NCBI RefSeq assembly: GCF_023278365.1
Contig: NZ_CP075338.1
Coordinates: 868,001 to 932,000 of the forward strand
DNA: 64,000 nt
Direction of reading: 5' to 3'
DNA from: Epilithonimonas zeae
GTDB lineage: Bacteria > Bacteroidota > Bacteroidia > Flavobacteriales > Weeksellaceae
The notes beneath the pieces are model-generated. The model ran no database searches, had not been told where the DNA came from, and was given only the letters and a program-made list of their open reading frames with translations. The position numbers and the translations under genes are program-made. Below, one piece after another: positions 17,127 through 26,855 of this stretch; positions within the stretch are counted from its first letter, which is position 1; each line of letters opens with the position of its first letter.

Positions 17127-17825
17127 ATGTTAAATTTGAAAAAAAATACTTTGAAAAGAGAATTAATCCGGACAAGTGACGGGAGTAAAACTTTATTAAT
17201 CAACGGATTAGAAGAGACCTACCACTCCAAACACGGCGCTTTGCAAGAAGCTAATCACGTATTTATCAAAAATGGACTAGATTTAATAAATAGTTACGAA
17301 ATTAATATTTTAGAGTTAGGTTTTGGAACAGGTCTTAACGTTTTGGTAACATTTGATGCATATTTGCGAAATGATAAAAATCATAAAATCAATTATTTTG
17401 GGGTCGAAAAATATCCGATATTTTTTCATGAAGCTTCAGAATTGTCTTATTCTGAATTATTTCCGAACCAAATTGTTAAAGATTTGTCTCTAAAAATTCA
17501 TGAAAAGCAATGGGAAAAATTAGTTGAATTGGATTCTCATTTTCATCTTAAAAAAATTAAAGATGACTTTTTCAACATAAAAAATATGGACTTGCCTGCC
17601 ATCGATTTGGTTTATTTCGATTGTTTCGGAGCCAGAGTTCAGCCAGATCTTTGGGAAAAAGAGATATTTGAAATAGTAGCTTCCAAAATGAAAACCGGAG
17701 GATTATTAACAACTTATTCATCAAAAGGCAGTGTGAGAAGAGCTTTGATAGAATTAGGTTTTGAAGTCGAAAAAAAACAAGGTCCTCCTGGCAAAAGAGA
17801 AATGATCAATGCCTGGAAAAAATAA
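17127..17825 (+). CDS. mnmD: tRNA U34 methyltransferase MnmD
   Basis: SAM-dependent enzyme for the last methylation of 5-methylaminomethyl-2-thiouridine at tRNA position 34. It is the stand-alone equivalent of the MnmC C-terminal half of E. coli. 232 residues. EETYHSKHGALQEANHVFI is the substrate-side signature, ILELGFGTGLNVL the SAM-binding glycine motif, and VYFDCFGAR motif IV. The end TYSSKGSVRRAL...GPPGKREM is typical. No FAD oxidase half is fused, as usual in Bacteroidota. Confidence 0.93.
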   Translation: MLNLKKNTLKRELIRTSDGSKTLLINGLEETYHSKHGALQEANHVFIKNGLDLINSYEINILELGFGTGLNVLVTFDAYLRNDKNHKINYFGVEKYPIFFHEASELSYSELFPNQIVKDLSLKIHEKQWEKLVELDSHFHLKKIKDDFFNIKNMDLPAIDLVYFDCFGARVQPDLWEKEIFEIVASKMKTGGLLTTYSSKGSVRRALIELGFEVEKKQGPPGKREMINAWKK

Positions 17826-17858
17826 TTTCCCTAAATTAGGGACAGCAAATCACAATAT

Positions 17859-18275
17859 ATGATAGACAAAATCAACATTCGGGTGTATGCACTTTGTATA
17901 AAAGACAACAAAGTTCTTGCGCTTCACGAAGAATATGCCGGAGATCATCTTCTAAAATTACCTGGCGGCGGATTAGAGTTTGGGGAAAGTACTTTGGAAT
18001 GCCTTAAAAGAGAGTTTCAGGAAGAACTGAATCTTGAAATTGAAATTAAAGACCATTTTTATACACAAGACGACTTTCTGGTTTCCAGATTCCGGGATAA
18101 TGAGCAATTGATTACAATTTATTATCTGGCTGAAATCTTAAATGAAGAAGATCTTTTAATTCTGGATCCTTGTATAGAAAAGACAGAATGGATTCCGTTA
18201 GAAGGTGAAAATCCTTTTCCATTAACAATTGACAAGCGCGTTTTCGATATAGCAAAACAAAAATTCCTGAAGTAA
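17859..18275 (+). CDS. NUDIX hydrolase
   Basis: 138-residue hydrolase of nucleoside-diphosphate-linked substrates. The Nudix box is complete: G-G-G-L-E-F-G-E-S near residue 37, followed by LKREFQEEL (RExxEE metal ligands). It follows mnmD by 33 nt, so it is probably co-transcribed. The substrate cannot be told from the sequence. A terminator overlaps its stop. Confidence 0.9.
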   Translation: MIDKINIRVYALCIKDNKVLALHEEYAGDHLLKLPGGGLEFGESTLECLKREFQEELNLEIEIKDHFYTQDDFLVSRFRDNEQLITIYYLAEILNEEDLLILDPCIEKTEWIPLEGENPFPLTIDKRVFDIAKQKFLK

Positions 18276-18291
18276 GATTCAGGAATTTTTT
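18261..18291 (+). terminator. Intrinsic terminator overlapping the NUDIX stop codon
   Basis: AAATTCCTGA (18261-18270) pairs with TCAGGAATTT (18279-18288), followed by T-rich sequence. Confidence 0.8.
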
Positions 18292-18309
18292 ATTTAATTT
18301 CTTTTATAA

Positions 18310-18765
18310 TTATTTTACTTCAACAAAATTAACATCGCCATCGTACTTTCTGTCAATAATCAAAATCATTGCAGTTTGAGTTGTATATGACTGGCTTTCA
18401 CCAACAACTTTTTTGTATTTAATTTCGAGAATATTGCTGTTTTTTCGAATAGAAACTGGTTTTAATTCTATACTTTGATTTGAAGGATCTTCGATCTGTG
18501 CGACAACAAATTCTTTAGAAAAATCAATTGGTGTGGGTTTTCCATTTTCTCCCATTGTAGTTGCCATTCCAAAAACCTGATCAAATTCTTCCTGAGTTTC
18601 AAACTTAGGATCATCAATTGCAGCATCCATATTATTTTTAACGAAATAATTTTTTGCTTCCTTGTAAGGAATTTCTTGATTAAGAATCGAATCTCCTGAT
18701 TTGACTGATGAATTGCAATTAATTAAAATTAATAATAACGCAATGTATGAAATCAATTTTCTCAT
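18310..18765 (-). CDS. Predicted lipoprotein, unknown function
   Basis: 151 residues; signal peptide with lipobox LINC (Cys17). The mature part is mixed alpha/beta, with strands such as KEFVVAQIEDP and TAMILIIDRKYDG; no named domain recognised. Its ATG lies 2 nt after the stop of the sterol desaturase-like gene, so it is the last gene of the recQ operon. Its role may relate to that membrane enzyme, but this is only positional. Confidence 0.7.
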   Translation of the reverse strand: MRKLISYIALLLILINCNSSVKSGDSILNQEIPYKEAKNYFVKNNMDAAIDDPKFETQEEFDQVFGMATTMGENGKPTPIDFSKEFVVAQIEDPSNQSIELKPVSIRKNSNILEIKYKKVVGESQSYTTQTAMILIIDRKYDGDVNFVEVK

Positions 18766-18767
18766 AA

Positions 18768-19688
18768 TTATGATGCTTGTTTTTTTATTCTTCTTTCCAA
18801 TTCTTCTCGCTGGTAATCCCTAACTGTTTTTCCTTTTCCATCATGTCGCCAGCCTGGAGAATAGAAAAGATATTTCAACTTATCGCTAAATTTTAAGTCA
18901 GGCTGTTTTAGATCACGTGCGATTTTTTTCCATTCGTAGAAAACAAGATCAACAGGACCTTTGTCTTCCATTTTAGGATAAATTCCGTATTTGATAGGAA
19001 CTTCGGGAACTTCTTTTTCAAATGTTCCAAAAATTCTGTCCCAAATAATCAGAGCCATTCCCATATTTCTGTCAAGATATCGGATGTTACAAGCGTGGTG
19101 AACTCTATGATGAGAAGGTGTGACCATAAACCACTCCAGAAAACCAAGATTCTTAACGGTTTGCGTATGAACCCAAGTTCCATAAACCTGTAATACCGAA
19201 TATGCCACCATAATATGCCAAGGATTAAATCCTAAAAATGCTAAAGGCGAAAAGTACAAATACCTGTACAACGGTTGTAAAACAGGACTTCTGAAGCCTG
19301 TTGTTATATTGAAATGATCCGAACTATGATGTGTAATATGAACTGCCCAAAATGCTCTGGAATGATGATCTACATAGTGCAAAACATAATAAGCAAAATC
19401 CTGCAAAACAAAAACAGCTACAAAATACCAAACATTGAATTCCCAAGTAAAAAGGCGATGATGGTAAAAGAAAAACATAACAGCCATAGAAACACCTTTC
19501 ATTAGCAAATCCAAACCGTAATTAAGAATTGCCAAATAGACATTGGACAAAACGTCTTTGGTCTCATATAATTTTTCTCTGTTGAAATGACTGTAAATCA
19601 TCTCTCCTAAAATCACAATCGCATGGATCGGGATTGACCACATATAGATAATTCCCTGCCCGTTTTCGCTGAAAATTTCGTCTAACAT
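18768..19688 (-). CDS. Sterol desaturase / fatty acid hydroxylase superfamily protein
   Basis: 306-residue integral membrane di-iron enzyme. The histidine boxes are visible: HYVDHHSRAFW and HITHHSSDH near residues 113-130, and TPSHHRVHHA near 190. They would hold two irons in an enzyme that hydroxylates or desaturates a lipid. Four or so hydrophobic segments surround them. Bacterial substrates are mostly unknown; carotenoid, fatty acid or sterol-like lipids are candidates. It follows the glycosyltransferase by 13 nt. Confidence 0.9.
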   Translation of the reverse strand: MLDEIFSENGQGIIYMWSIPIHAIVILGEMIYSHFNREKLYETKDVLSNVYLAILNYGLDLLMKGVSMAVMFFFYHHRLFTWEFNVWYFVAVFVLQDFAYYVLHYVDHHSRAFWAVHITHHSSDHFNITTGFRSPVLQPLYRYLYFSPLAFLGFNPWHIMVAYSVLQVYGTWVHTQTVKNLGFLEWFMVTPSHHRVHHACNIRYLDRNMGMALIIWDRIFGTFEKEVPEVPIKYGIYPKMEDKGPVDLVFYEWKKIARDLKQPDLKFSDKLKYLFYSPGWRHDGKGKTVRDYQREELERRIKKQAS

Positions 19689-19701
19689 GTTTATTTAGTT
19701 T

Positions 19702-20772
19702 TTATAAATTCCAAAGCAGATCTTCATATTTTCTCAGGATAATTTCGGAAGAAAAACGAGATTTTATAGAAGCTTTGATATTATCTTTATCATCGCTCCT
19801 ATGAACAGAATGCTTTATTTTTTCAGCAAAATCATCATAGTTTTCAATGTTGGAGATTTCACCGTTGACTTGATCGATAATAATCTCATCAATTCCGCCG
19901 GGACAATTGTTAGCTAAAGAATAAACGCCACAAATTCCGGCCTCCAACAGTACATTTGGAAAACCTTCATATCTGGAAGACAAAATGAACAGATCAGCAA
20001 ATTTTAAATATTGATAAGGATTGCTTTTTTTTCCGTGAAAAATAACGTGATCCAACCCCAACATTTCTTTCATCTGCAAAAGCATTTCTTTATCTTTTCC
20101 ATCACCAAGGATATGAAGTAAAATATTCTGATTTTTGAGTCTGGAAAATACTTTCAGAAGATTATCAAATCCTTTTCTAGCTGACAAATTTCCAATAGCA
20201 ACAACATTTTTATGCTGATGAGAAAACTCTATTGGCCGTTCCGATTGTTTTAGTCTTTCTTCTATGAAATTGACATCAACAGGATTATTAATTTTAAATA
20301 GTTTCTTTTTCTTAATCCCAAAATTCTTGATCAGATCCACTTCCATATCATTACTTTGAGCTATGATCTTATCGTAATTATTGTAGAACTTATAGAAAAA
20401 TCTGATCTCTTTTCTTGTAATGTGTTGAGAAACAACATTGGTTTCTCTTGCGATGAATTTAGTTTTTGGAAAAAGTTTTATGAATAATGATAGATAAGCA
20501 TTTACTTCTCCAAAGCCTGAAAACACAATATCTGGTTTTCTACGCTTGATTTCCAGAAGAATGGGCTTTAAAGAATGTCTGATCCTTGGCGTCTGGATAT
20601 CAATAATTTCCACATCTGGCTTTAACAGATCAAGATAGGCACCTTCTTTCCTTAACAAAAGAATCGCTGGTGAAAATTTGTCTCTGGGGAGATGATTGGC
20701 AATTGTAGTTACAATACGCTCGGCTCCTCCTGTTTCCAAATCGGGTAATATGAAAATGATTGATTTTTTCAT
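19702..20772 (-). CDS. GT4-type glycosyltransferase
   Basis: 356-residue GT-B retaining glycosyltransferase. LETGGAERIVTTIANHL near the N-terminus is the acceptor-side glycine motif. NLSARKGFDNLLKVF begins the nucleotide-sugar domain. The catalytic E-x7-E region reads SRYEGFPNVLLEAG. It likely adds sugars to a surface polysaccharide, glycan or lipid. Placed between a PH-like membrane protein and a membrane lipid hydroxylase, it may act on an envelope glycolipid; that is inference. Confidence 0.9.
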   Translation of the reverse strand: MKKSIIFILPDLETGGAERIVTTIANHLPRDKFSPAILLLRKEGAYLDLLKPDVEIIDIQTPRIRHSLKPILLEIKRRKPDIVFSGFGEVNAYLSLFIKLFPKTKFIARETNVVSQHITRKEIRFFYKFYNNYDKIIAQSNDMEVDLIKNFGIKKKKLFKINNPVDVNFIEERLKQSERPIEFSHQHKNVVAIGNLSARKGFDNLLKVFSRLKNQNILLHILGDGKDKEMLLQMKEMLGLDHVIFHGKKSNPYQYLKFADLFILSSRYEGFPNVLLEAGICGVYSLANNCPGGIDEIIIDQVNGEISNIENYDDFAEKIKHSVHRSDDKDNIKASIKSRFSSEIILRKYEDLLWNL

Positions 20773-20781
20773 AACTCAAAA

Positions 20782-21326
20782 TTAGTAAAAAGTCTTGTTG
20801 ATTTTTAAATCTAATTTTTCAAAAATTGGAATAATTTCATCAATTCCTTCAACGCTTAGAAAAGCATATTTATCTTCGTCGAAATTCATTCTCCTTCTAT
20901 TAAATAAAGAAAATGGTTCATCATTTCTTCCAAAAATATTTTCTGGTTCTCCAAAAATGATATTTCCAAAAAACTTATTGTTCATTTCAGCATTTACTTG
21001 ATCTATTTCATTTAGATATAATTGTTTCTTTACTTTTTTATTTTTACTATTTGCAATAATAATTCTTTGGTTAGTAATGATGTAATAATTATTCATCAAA
21101 TTAAAATATCTTATTATCCATCTAAAAAAAGTAATATATAATGCTGTCGAAAATATACTAAAAGCAATAATCAAGAAGAATGATTTCATATTAAATAGAA
21201 ACACAATAGAAATTGCTAGATCAAAAAAAAAGAAAAAACTATTCTGATTTTCTCAGTTAAATTAAAAAAGAAACTCTTCCTTGGAAAAATTTCTTTTAAT
21301 ATAATTTCATTATTGTTCAGAATCAT
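20782..21326 (-). pseudogene. PH-like membrane protein with reading frame broken at a T9 run
   Basis: The C-terminal 136 codons from ATG 21189 encode a transmembrane segment followed by a bacterial PH-like (bPH) motif, YYIITNQRIII. Upstream, another frame opens at ATG 21326 (MILNNNEIIL) only 9 nt from the recQ stop, matching the tight spacing of this operon. It runs into a stop right after nine T (minus strand; A-run at 21223-21231). One extra base in that run would join the two into a single protein of about 181 residues. It may be a true frameshift, slippage, or a sequencing error. Confidence 0.6.
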
Positions 21327-21335
21327 GCTTACTTT

Positions 21336-23546
21336 TTAATTAGCTACATCACTAATAAATTTGATTCTTAGAATCCTCACTTCTTCATCAGTCAAATCGT
21401 CGCCATATTCTGCAAGCAAAGTTTTCATACTGTCACTTTCTGAGTTTTTCATAAAATCCATAAACTCTTCAACAATATCTTCATCAAAATTCTCATCAAT
21501 ATAATAATCGATATTCAGTTTTGTACCTTGATAAATGATACTTTCCATTTCAGAAAGAAGCTCTGTCATCGAAAGATTTTTTGCTTTAGCAATATCCTCC
21601 AGATCAATCTTTTTATCGGTGTTTTGAATGATAAATACTTTGTGACTGGATTTGTTGGCCACCTGTTTCATCACCATATCCTGAGTTCTTTCTATCTCAT
21701 TATCCTCAACATATTTCTTAATAAAGTCAGCAAATTCTTTTCCGTACTTTCTGGCTTTTCCTTCACCAACACCATAGATTTTTGCAACTTCTTCTACAGT
21801 TATCGGATATTGTACCGTCATATCTTCCAGACTTGGATCCATAAAAACCGTATATGGCGGAATCCCGTGTTTTTTAGCAACAGTCTTACGAAGTTCTTTC
21901 AATTGACCAAATAATAATTGATCCAATCCACCTCCTGCTTGAGTTTGAACTTGCTCGCTATCCGCTTTTGATTTGGATTGCACAAGATCATATTCTCTGT
22001 CTTCTGCTATGAAGAATGATTGTTTGTTTTTACCGTTGATGAATTCATTTCCTTTTTCAGAAATTTTTAAAACACCATAAGTTTCAATATCTTTTTTCAG
22101 GAAATCCTGAACAGTTGCTTGTCTGATAATAGATTTCCAATAGTTATCACTTTCAGCCTTTCCGAATCCGAAAAATTCTGTCTGCTCCAATTTATAAGAT
22201 TTGGTAACCGCAGATTCTTTGCCGGCGATAATGGAAATCAAATCCTTTGTACGGAATTTTTCACCCAAAGATTTGATCATTTCTAAAACTTTTTTCAAGT
22301 CCTGTCCAGCATCTTTTAGTTTTGGTGGATTTTGCGAATTATCACACATCAGAGCACCTTCTCCTTTTACCGGGTCAAATTTTTCTCCAAAATAATAAAG
22401 CAAATATTGTCTTCTGCTCATTGAAGTTTCTGCATAACCTACAACTTCATTAAGCAATTGAAGCCCAATTTCTCTTTCCGAAACCGGTTTTTGAGCTAAG
22501 AATTTTTCTAATTTCTCAATATCTTTCGGATCGTAGAAAGCCAAACAATGTCCTTCTCCTCCATCTCTGCCTGCACGACCAGTTTCCTGATAATAACTTT
22601 CCAAAGATTTCGGGATATCATAATGAATTACAAATCGAACATCCGGCTTATCAATTCCCATCCCGAATGCAATAGTTGCAACAATCACATCTGCTTCTTC
22701 CATCAAGAACTTATCCTGATTAGCGACTCTTAATTTTTGATCTAATCCAGCGTGATAAGGCAAAGCATTTACGCCGTTAACTTGCAAAAGCTGAGCAAAT
22801 TCTTCCACTTTTCTTCTGCTAAGACAATAGACAATTCCTGATTTTCCTTTATGTTGATTGATGAATCTTAAGATTTCTTTATCTACATTGACTTTCGGAC
22901 GGATTTCGTAAAACAAATTAGCTCTGTTAAAACTTTCCTTGAAAACCAAAGCATTGTTCATTCCCAAAGTTTTCTGAATATCATCCTGAACTTTTGGGGT
23001 TGCAGTAGCCGTTAATGCAATTACAGGCACATCCGCAATTTTATCAATTATACCTTTTAGGTTTCTATATTCAGGACGGAAATCGTGTCCCCATTCTGAG
23101 ATACAGTGTGCCTCGTCTATCGCAACAAAAGAGATTTTCACAGCTTTTAGGAACTCAAGATATTCTTCCTTGATAAGAGATTCCGGAGCGACATAAAGCA
23201 GTTTGGTTTTACCAGCTGTGATGTCATCCATCACTTGCTTGGTCTGGGTTTTATTAAGAGAAGAATTCAGAACATGGGCAACACCTTCGTCTGAAGATAA
23301 ACCGTTGACAGCATCTACCTGATTTTTCATCAATGCAATCAATGGTGAAACAACAATCGCTGTTCCTTCAGAAATCAATGCCGGAAGCTGATAACAAAGT
23401 GATTTTCCACCACCAGTCGGCATCAAAACAAATATATCTTTGCCACCGAGAAGTTCTTGTATAATCTGCTCTTGCTGACCTTTGAATTTTGAAAATCCGA
23501 AATATTTTTTGAGTTCAGCAGATAAGTTGATGTCTTTTGTGTCCAT
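21336..23546 (-). CDS. recQ: ATP-dependent DNA helicase RecQ
   Basis: 3'-5' superfamily 2 helicase for recombination and fork repair. 736 residues, full length. Helicase core: [14 protein letters not shown] (Walker A), [19 protein letters not shown] (DEAH box), [12 protein letters not shown] (motif VI). The RQC zinc region is near 370-395 (the four-cysteine set appears reduced). An HRDC-like domain is near 545-620 ([20 protein letters not shown]), with an acidic C-terminal extension after 640. First gene of the minus-strand operon. Confidence 0.95.
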   Translation of the reverse strand: MDTKDINLSAELKKYFGFSKFKGQQEQIIQELLGGKDIFVLMPTGGGKSLCYQLPALISEGTAIVVSPLIALMKNQVDAVNGLSSDEGVAHVLNSSLNKTQTKQVMDDITAGKTKLLYVAPESLIKEEYLEFLKAVKISFVAIDEAHCISEWGHDFRPEYRNLKGIIDKIADVPVIALTATATPKVQDDIQKTLGMNNALVFKESFNRANLFYEIRPKVNVDKEILRFINQHKGKSGIVYCLSRRKVEEFAQLLQVNGVNALPYHAGLDQKLRVANQDKFLMEEADVIVATIAFGMGIDKPDVRFVIHYDIPKSLESYYQETGRAGRDGGEGHCLAFYDPKDIEKLEKFLAQKPVSEREIGLQLLNEVVGYAETSMSRRQYLLYYFGEKFDPVKGEGALMCDNSQNPPKLKDAGQDLKKVLEMIKSLGEKFRTKDLISIIAGKESAVTKSYKLEQTEFFGFGKAESDNYWKSIIRQATVQDFLKKDIETYGVLKISEKGNEFINGKNKQSFFIAEDREYDLVQSKSKADSEQVQTQAGGGLDQLLFGQLKELRKTVAKKHGIPPYTVFMDPSLEDMTVQYPITVEEVAKIYGVGEGKARKYGKEFADFIKKYVEDNEIERTQDMVMKQVANKSSHKVFIIQNTDKKIDLEDIAKAKNLSMTELLSEMESIIYQGTKLNIDYYIDENFDEDIVEEFMDFMKNSESDSMKTLLAEYGDDLTDEEVRILRIKFISDVAN

Positions 23547-23563
23547 CCTTTAATATAGTTTGC

Positions 23564-23571
23564 TAAATTTG
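23564..23571 (+). promoter_or_regulatory. Possible -7 element (TAAATTTG) for kdsD
   Basis: Exact TAnnTTTG match facing kdsD, 153 nt upstream of its start. A leader with a small hairpin (AAATGAAG / CTTCATTT, near 23626-23650) would lie between. Such matches also arise by chance in AT-rich DNA. Confidence 0.35.
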
Positions 23572-23724
23572 CATTTTATTGAAGGTTATACATTAATGGT
23601 AAATATCCTAAGTTTTAGGGATAAAAAAATGAAGCTAAAAAACTTCATTTTGTTCTGTTAAAATATTAGCGTGAAGATACAAAATATATATTATTAAAAA
23701 AAATAATTAAATACTTTAAAAGTT

Positions 23725-24684
23725 TTGGATCCAAAAGAGATAATAGCAAATGCCCATCTGGCGCTGGATATAGAAATCAGTGAGTTGAACAATCTCAGAA
23801 ACCGATTGGATAACAGTTTCATAAAAAGCGTTTTGACTATTAATGAAGCCAAAGGAAAATTGATTATTGTTGGAATTGGGAAATCTGCGCACGTTGCTAA
23901 TAAAATTGTCGCTACGCTAAATTCTACGGGAACACCTTCACAATTCCTTCACGCTGCCGAAGCTATACACGGTGATCTTGGTGTGATTCAGAAACAGGAT
24001 GTGGTTTTATGCATTTCTTATTCTGGAAATTCTCCAGAGATTGTGAATCTTCTACCCTTCCTTAAAGAATATTCATCCGCTTTAATCGGAATGACCGGAA
24101 ACCCTGAAAGTAAACTGGGAAAAGCTTCTGACATCATTCTGAATACACACGTAGAAAAAGAAGCTTGTCCTAATAAATTAGCGCCTACAAGTTCTACAAC
24201 AGTTCAAATGGCTTTAGGAGACGCTTTAGCAATTTGTTTAATGGAGATTAACGGGTTTAAAGATATCGATTTTGCTAAATTCCATCCGGGTGGAAGTCTG
24301 GGTAAGAATCTGACGGCAAAAGTGGAACAATTTGTTTCCCAGAACAAACCGGAGGTTTCTCCAGAATCAGGAATCAGAGATGTGATTATTTCTGTCAGCG
24401 GTTCAAAACACGGGATTACAGTCGTTATTGAAAACGAAAAGATAATGGGCGTTATCACAGACGGTGACATCCGAAGAATGCTCCTGAATCAAGACGACAT
24501 TTCTAAAGTGAAAGCTTCTGATATCATTAGTAAAAATCCAAAATCCATCGATAAAAATCAATTAGCAAAAGAAGCTATGCAGATTTTGAAACAATTCAAC
24601 ATAGGTCAGTTAATTGTAACTGATAATGGAAAATATTTCGGTATCATAGACATTCACACGTTATTAGACGAAGGTATTAATTAA
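23725..24684 (+). CDS. kdsD: D-arabinose 5-phosphate isomerase (KpsF/GutQ family)
   Basis: Isomerises ribulose 5-phosphate to arabinose 5-phosphate, the first step to Kdo for lipopolysaccharide. 319 residues: SIS domain about 35-180 with GIGKSAHVANKIVATLNSTG and SYSGNSPEI; two CBS domains about 205-319. The frame begins with TTG at 23725; no ATG lies between the upstream stop at 23704 and the conserved start DPKEIIANAH, so TTG initiation is likely. tatC follows 73 nt later. Confidence 0.93.
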   Translation: MDPKEIIANAHLALDIEISELNNLRNRLDNSFIKSVLTINEAKGKLIIVGIGKSAHVANKIVATLNSTGTPSQFLHAAEAIHGDLGVIQKQDVVLCISYSGNSPEIVNLLPFLKEYSSALIGMTGNPESKLGKASDIILNTHVEKEACPNKLAPTSSTTVQMALGDALAICLMEINGFKDIDFAKFHPGGSLGKNLTAKVEQFVSQNKPEVSPESGIRDVIISVSGSKHGITVVIENEKIMGVITDGDIRRMLLNQDDISKVKASDIISKNPKSIDKNQLAKEAMQILKQFNIGQLIVTDNGKYFGIIDIHTLLDEGIN

Positions 24685-24757
24685 AGAAACAAGAAAAAAA
24701 GGTAAAAGATTCAAATCAAAATCATTTATCAATCATAATTTATCATTTATAAAAAAG

Positions 24758-25576
24758 ATGAGCGAAGAAAAGGAAATGTCCTTCCTTGGACATATTGGAG
24801 AACTGAGGTCACACCTTGTAAGATCTATTTTAGCGATTGTCATTTTAGCCATTATTGTTGGGTTCAATATCAACTGGGTGATGGATCATATCTTTTTTGG
24901 TCCTACAAGAAATGATTTTTTGACTTTCCGGATTGTGAATCATTTCTCCAGAGAGTTGACGGGCAATGACAGTTTTATTCTGCCAGCACAATTCAGTGTT
25001 CAACAGAAACAATTGTTTCAACAGTTCAATGTAATGATGGCAGTTTCTATCTTTTCGGGTGTTGTTTTAGCTTTTCCTTATATCGTTTGGGAAATCTGGA
25101 AATTCATCAGTCCTGCTCTAATGCCTAATGAGAAAAAGAATTCGATTTTTTACATCAATGCGATTTGGATGTTATTTATGACCGGAGTTCTTACAGGTTA
25201 TTTTCTGATTTTACCTTTTGCAATCAATTTTGGTTTGTTGTTCAAAGTTTCTGATAATATCGTTCAGTTGTTTGATTTGTCAGATTATACGACTCTATTT
25301 TTACAAGTCACAATGGGAATGGGTGTAGTTTTTCTTTTTCCCATTGCTGTTTATATCTTAACATCCATTGGAATCTTGACTCCAAAATTCCTTAGAACAT
25401 ACAGAAGACACGCTATTGTTTTGATTATGGTTGTTGCGGCAATTATCACTCCTGCTGATGTTTTGAGTATGATGGCGGCAGCACTTCCTCTGGTTTTACT
25501 TTACGAAATCAGTGTGATAATGTCCAATGTCATTTATAAGAAAATGCAGAAAAAGAATCTTAAAAACGAAAATTAA
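24758..25576 (+). CDS. tatC: Sec-independent protein translocase TatC
   Basis: Core receptor of the twin-arginine pathway, inner membrane, 272 residues with six predicted membrane segments. MSFLGHIGELRSHLVRS is the conserved start, and FPYIVWEIWKFISPALMPNEKK the conserved first cytoplasmic region. AAIITPADVLSMMAAALPLVLLYE is the typical last region. No tatA lies beside it. It starts 73 nt after kdsD. Confidence 0.95.
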   Translation: MSEEKEMSFLGHIGELRSHLVRSILAIVILAIIVGFNINWVMDHIFFGPTRNDFLTFRIVNHFSRELTGNDSFILPAQFSVQQKQLFQQFNVMMAVSIFSGVVLAFPYIVWEIWKFISPALMPNEKKNSIFYINAIWMLFMTGVLTGYFLILPFAINFGLLFKVSDNIVQLFDLSDYTTLFLQVTMGMGVVFLFPIAVYILTSIGILTPKFLRTYRRHAIVLIMVVAAIITPADVLSMMAAALPLVLLYEISVIMSNVIYKKMQKKNLKNEN

Positions 25577-25592
25577 AACTCAGATATAAAGT

Positions 25593-25622
25593 AAAAATCA
25601 GCAATTATTATTGCTGATTTTT
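25593..25622. terminator. Bidirectional intrinsic terminator
   Basis: Arms 25593-25604 and 25611-25622 are a perfect 12-bp inverted repeat (AAAAATCAGCAA / TTGCTGATTTTT) between the convergent stops at 25576 and 25624. Confidence 0.85.
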
Positions 25623-25623
25623 T

Positions 25624-26196
25624 TTAACCTTTTACAATCTCTTTTCTAATTCTACTGAGTGATGTATCTGTAATACCTAGATAAGAAGCTACATTTTTAA
25701 GTGGCGCGAATTTCAGAACATCAGGTTTTTCTTGAATTAAGTCCAGATAACGTTCTGTTGCAGATTTGGTTATCATTTCTACGGAGCGGTTTTTAAGATA
25801 AAATAACTGATAAGACATCCACGCTCTTCCCCATTCCGTCAATGCTGGGATTGTCAAAAATAACTCCTGAAAATCTTCGTAATTGATTTTCCAAACCAAA
25901 CAATCTGTCTCTGCCTGAATGTTCTCTATCGAAGGAATTCTTTGGAAAATAGACGAAGCTTCTATGATGATGTCAAATTCTGTAAAGAAATTAATTGTAA
26001 TATCATTATTATCTGTATCATAAACAAAGGAACGTGCAACACCGCTTTCCAAAACAAAGTAAGCATTGGAAATTTCATTTTCTTTCAGAAAAAAATCCCC
26101 TTTCTTGAATTGTAATTTATCGTGTTTATCGAAGATTAGGTTAAGGTCTTCTTCTGAAAATGCGGGATGCTGATAGATACTTTTTAATACGTCCAT
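25624..26196 (-). CDS. Crp/Fnr family transcription regulator
   Basis: 190 residues: cyclic-nucleotide-binding-like beta barrel about 15-115 and a short winged helix-turn-helix about 145-190 ending in YLGITDTSLSRIRKE. The cNMP contact Arg/Glu pair of Crp is not obvious, and no cysteine set for an Fnr cluster is present, so the effector is unknown. This short type is abundant in Bacteroidota. It faces away from tpx across a shared 65-nt gap that contains the tpx terminator. Confidence 0.88.
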   Translation of the reverse strand: MDVLKSIYQHPAFSEEDLNLIFDKHDKLQFKKGDFFLKENEISNAYFVLESGVARSFVYDTDNNDITINFFTEFDIIIEASSIFQRIPSIENIQAETDCLVWKINYEDFQELFLTIPALTEWGRAWMSYQLFYLKNRSVEMITKSATERYLDLIQEKPDVLKFAPLKNVASYLGITDTSLSRIRKEIVKG

Positions 26197-26205
26197 AAAT
26201 TAAAA

Positions 26206-26237
26206 AACGGAAAATCTAAAGTAATAGATTTCCCGTT
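26206..26237 (-). terminator. Terminator after tpx
   Basis: Arms 26206-26217 and 26226-26237 match at 11 of 12 positions (AACGGAAAATCT / AGATTTCCCGTT), followed on the minus strand by a T-run. The same run abuts the start of the Crp-like gene at 26196. Confidence 0.65.
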
Positions 26238-26261
26238 AATATGATTGATTTAATTTTAAAA

Positions 26262-26759
26262 TTATTTCAAAGCGTTTACAGCTTCTGCGTAATTTGGCTC
26301 CTGTCCTATCTCTGGAACTTGTTCTGTGTAAATAACAGTTCCTTTTTCATCCAAAGCAACAACTGCTCTGCTCAACAAACCTCTCAATGGAGAATCATCC
26401 AAAGTCACGCCATAATCTTCTCCAAAATTCCCTCTGAAATCTGACAAAACCTCTACATTATCAAGACCTTCGGCAGCGCAAAATCTGTTAAGCGCAAAAG
26501 GCAAATCCCTTGAAACGTTGATAACAACAGTATTTTCCAAAGAACTAGCTTCTTTATTGAATTGTCTTGCAGACGCAGCGCAAACACCTGTATCGATGCT
26601 TGGGAAGATATTCAGTAATACTTTTTTTCCTGTATAATCTGCCAAATGCTTTTCCGATAAATCTGCTCCAACTAAGGTAAACTCCTGAGCAACAGTTCCA
26701 ACTTCTGGCAAACTTCCTACAGTATTGATAGGACTTCCTTTGAATGTAATTTGTGACAT
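26262..26759 (-). CDS. tpx: Thiol peroxidase
   Basis: Atypical 2-Cys peroxiredoxin reducing peroxides with thioredoxin, 165 residues. SIDTGVCAASARQFN holds the peroxidatic Cys60; NRFCAAEGL holds the resolving Cys94. DYGVTLDDSPLRGLLSRAV is the usual dimer-interface stretch. Cytosolic or periplasmic without signal peptide here. Single-gene unit. Confidence 0.96.
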   Translation of the reverse strand: MSQITFKGSPINTVGSLPEVGTVAQEFTLVGADLSEKHLADYTGKKVLLNIFPSIDTGVCAASARQFNKEASSLENTVVINVSRDLPFALNRFCAAEGLDNVEVLSDFRGNFGEDYGVTLDDSPLRGLLSRAVVALDEKGTVIYTEQVPEIGQEPNYAEAVNALK

Positions 26760-26855
26760 TGTTTTATTTTTTATTAAGACTCAAAATTAGATATTTTTAA
26801 TTTAAATAACATTAACAAATTTTCATATTTTCGCACTCAAATTATTATAAACACA

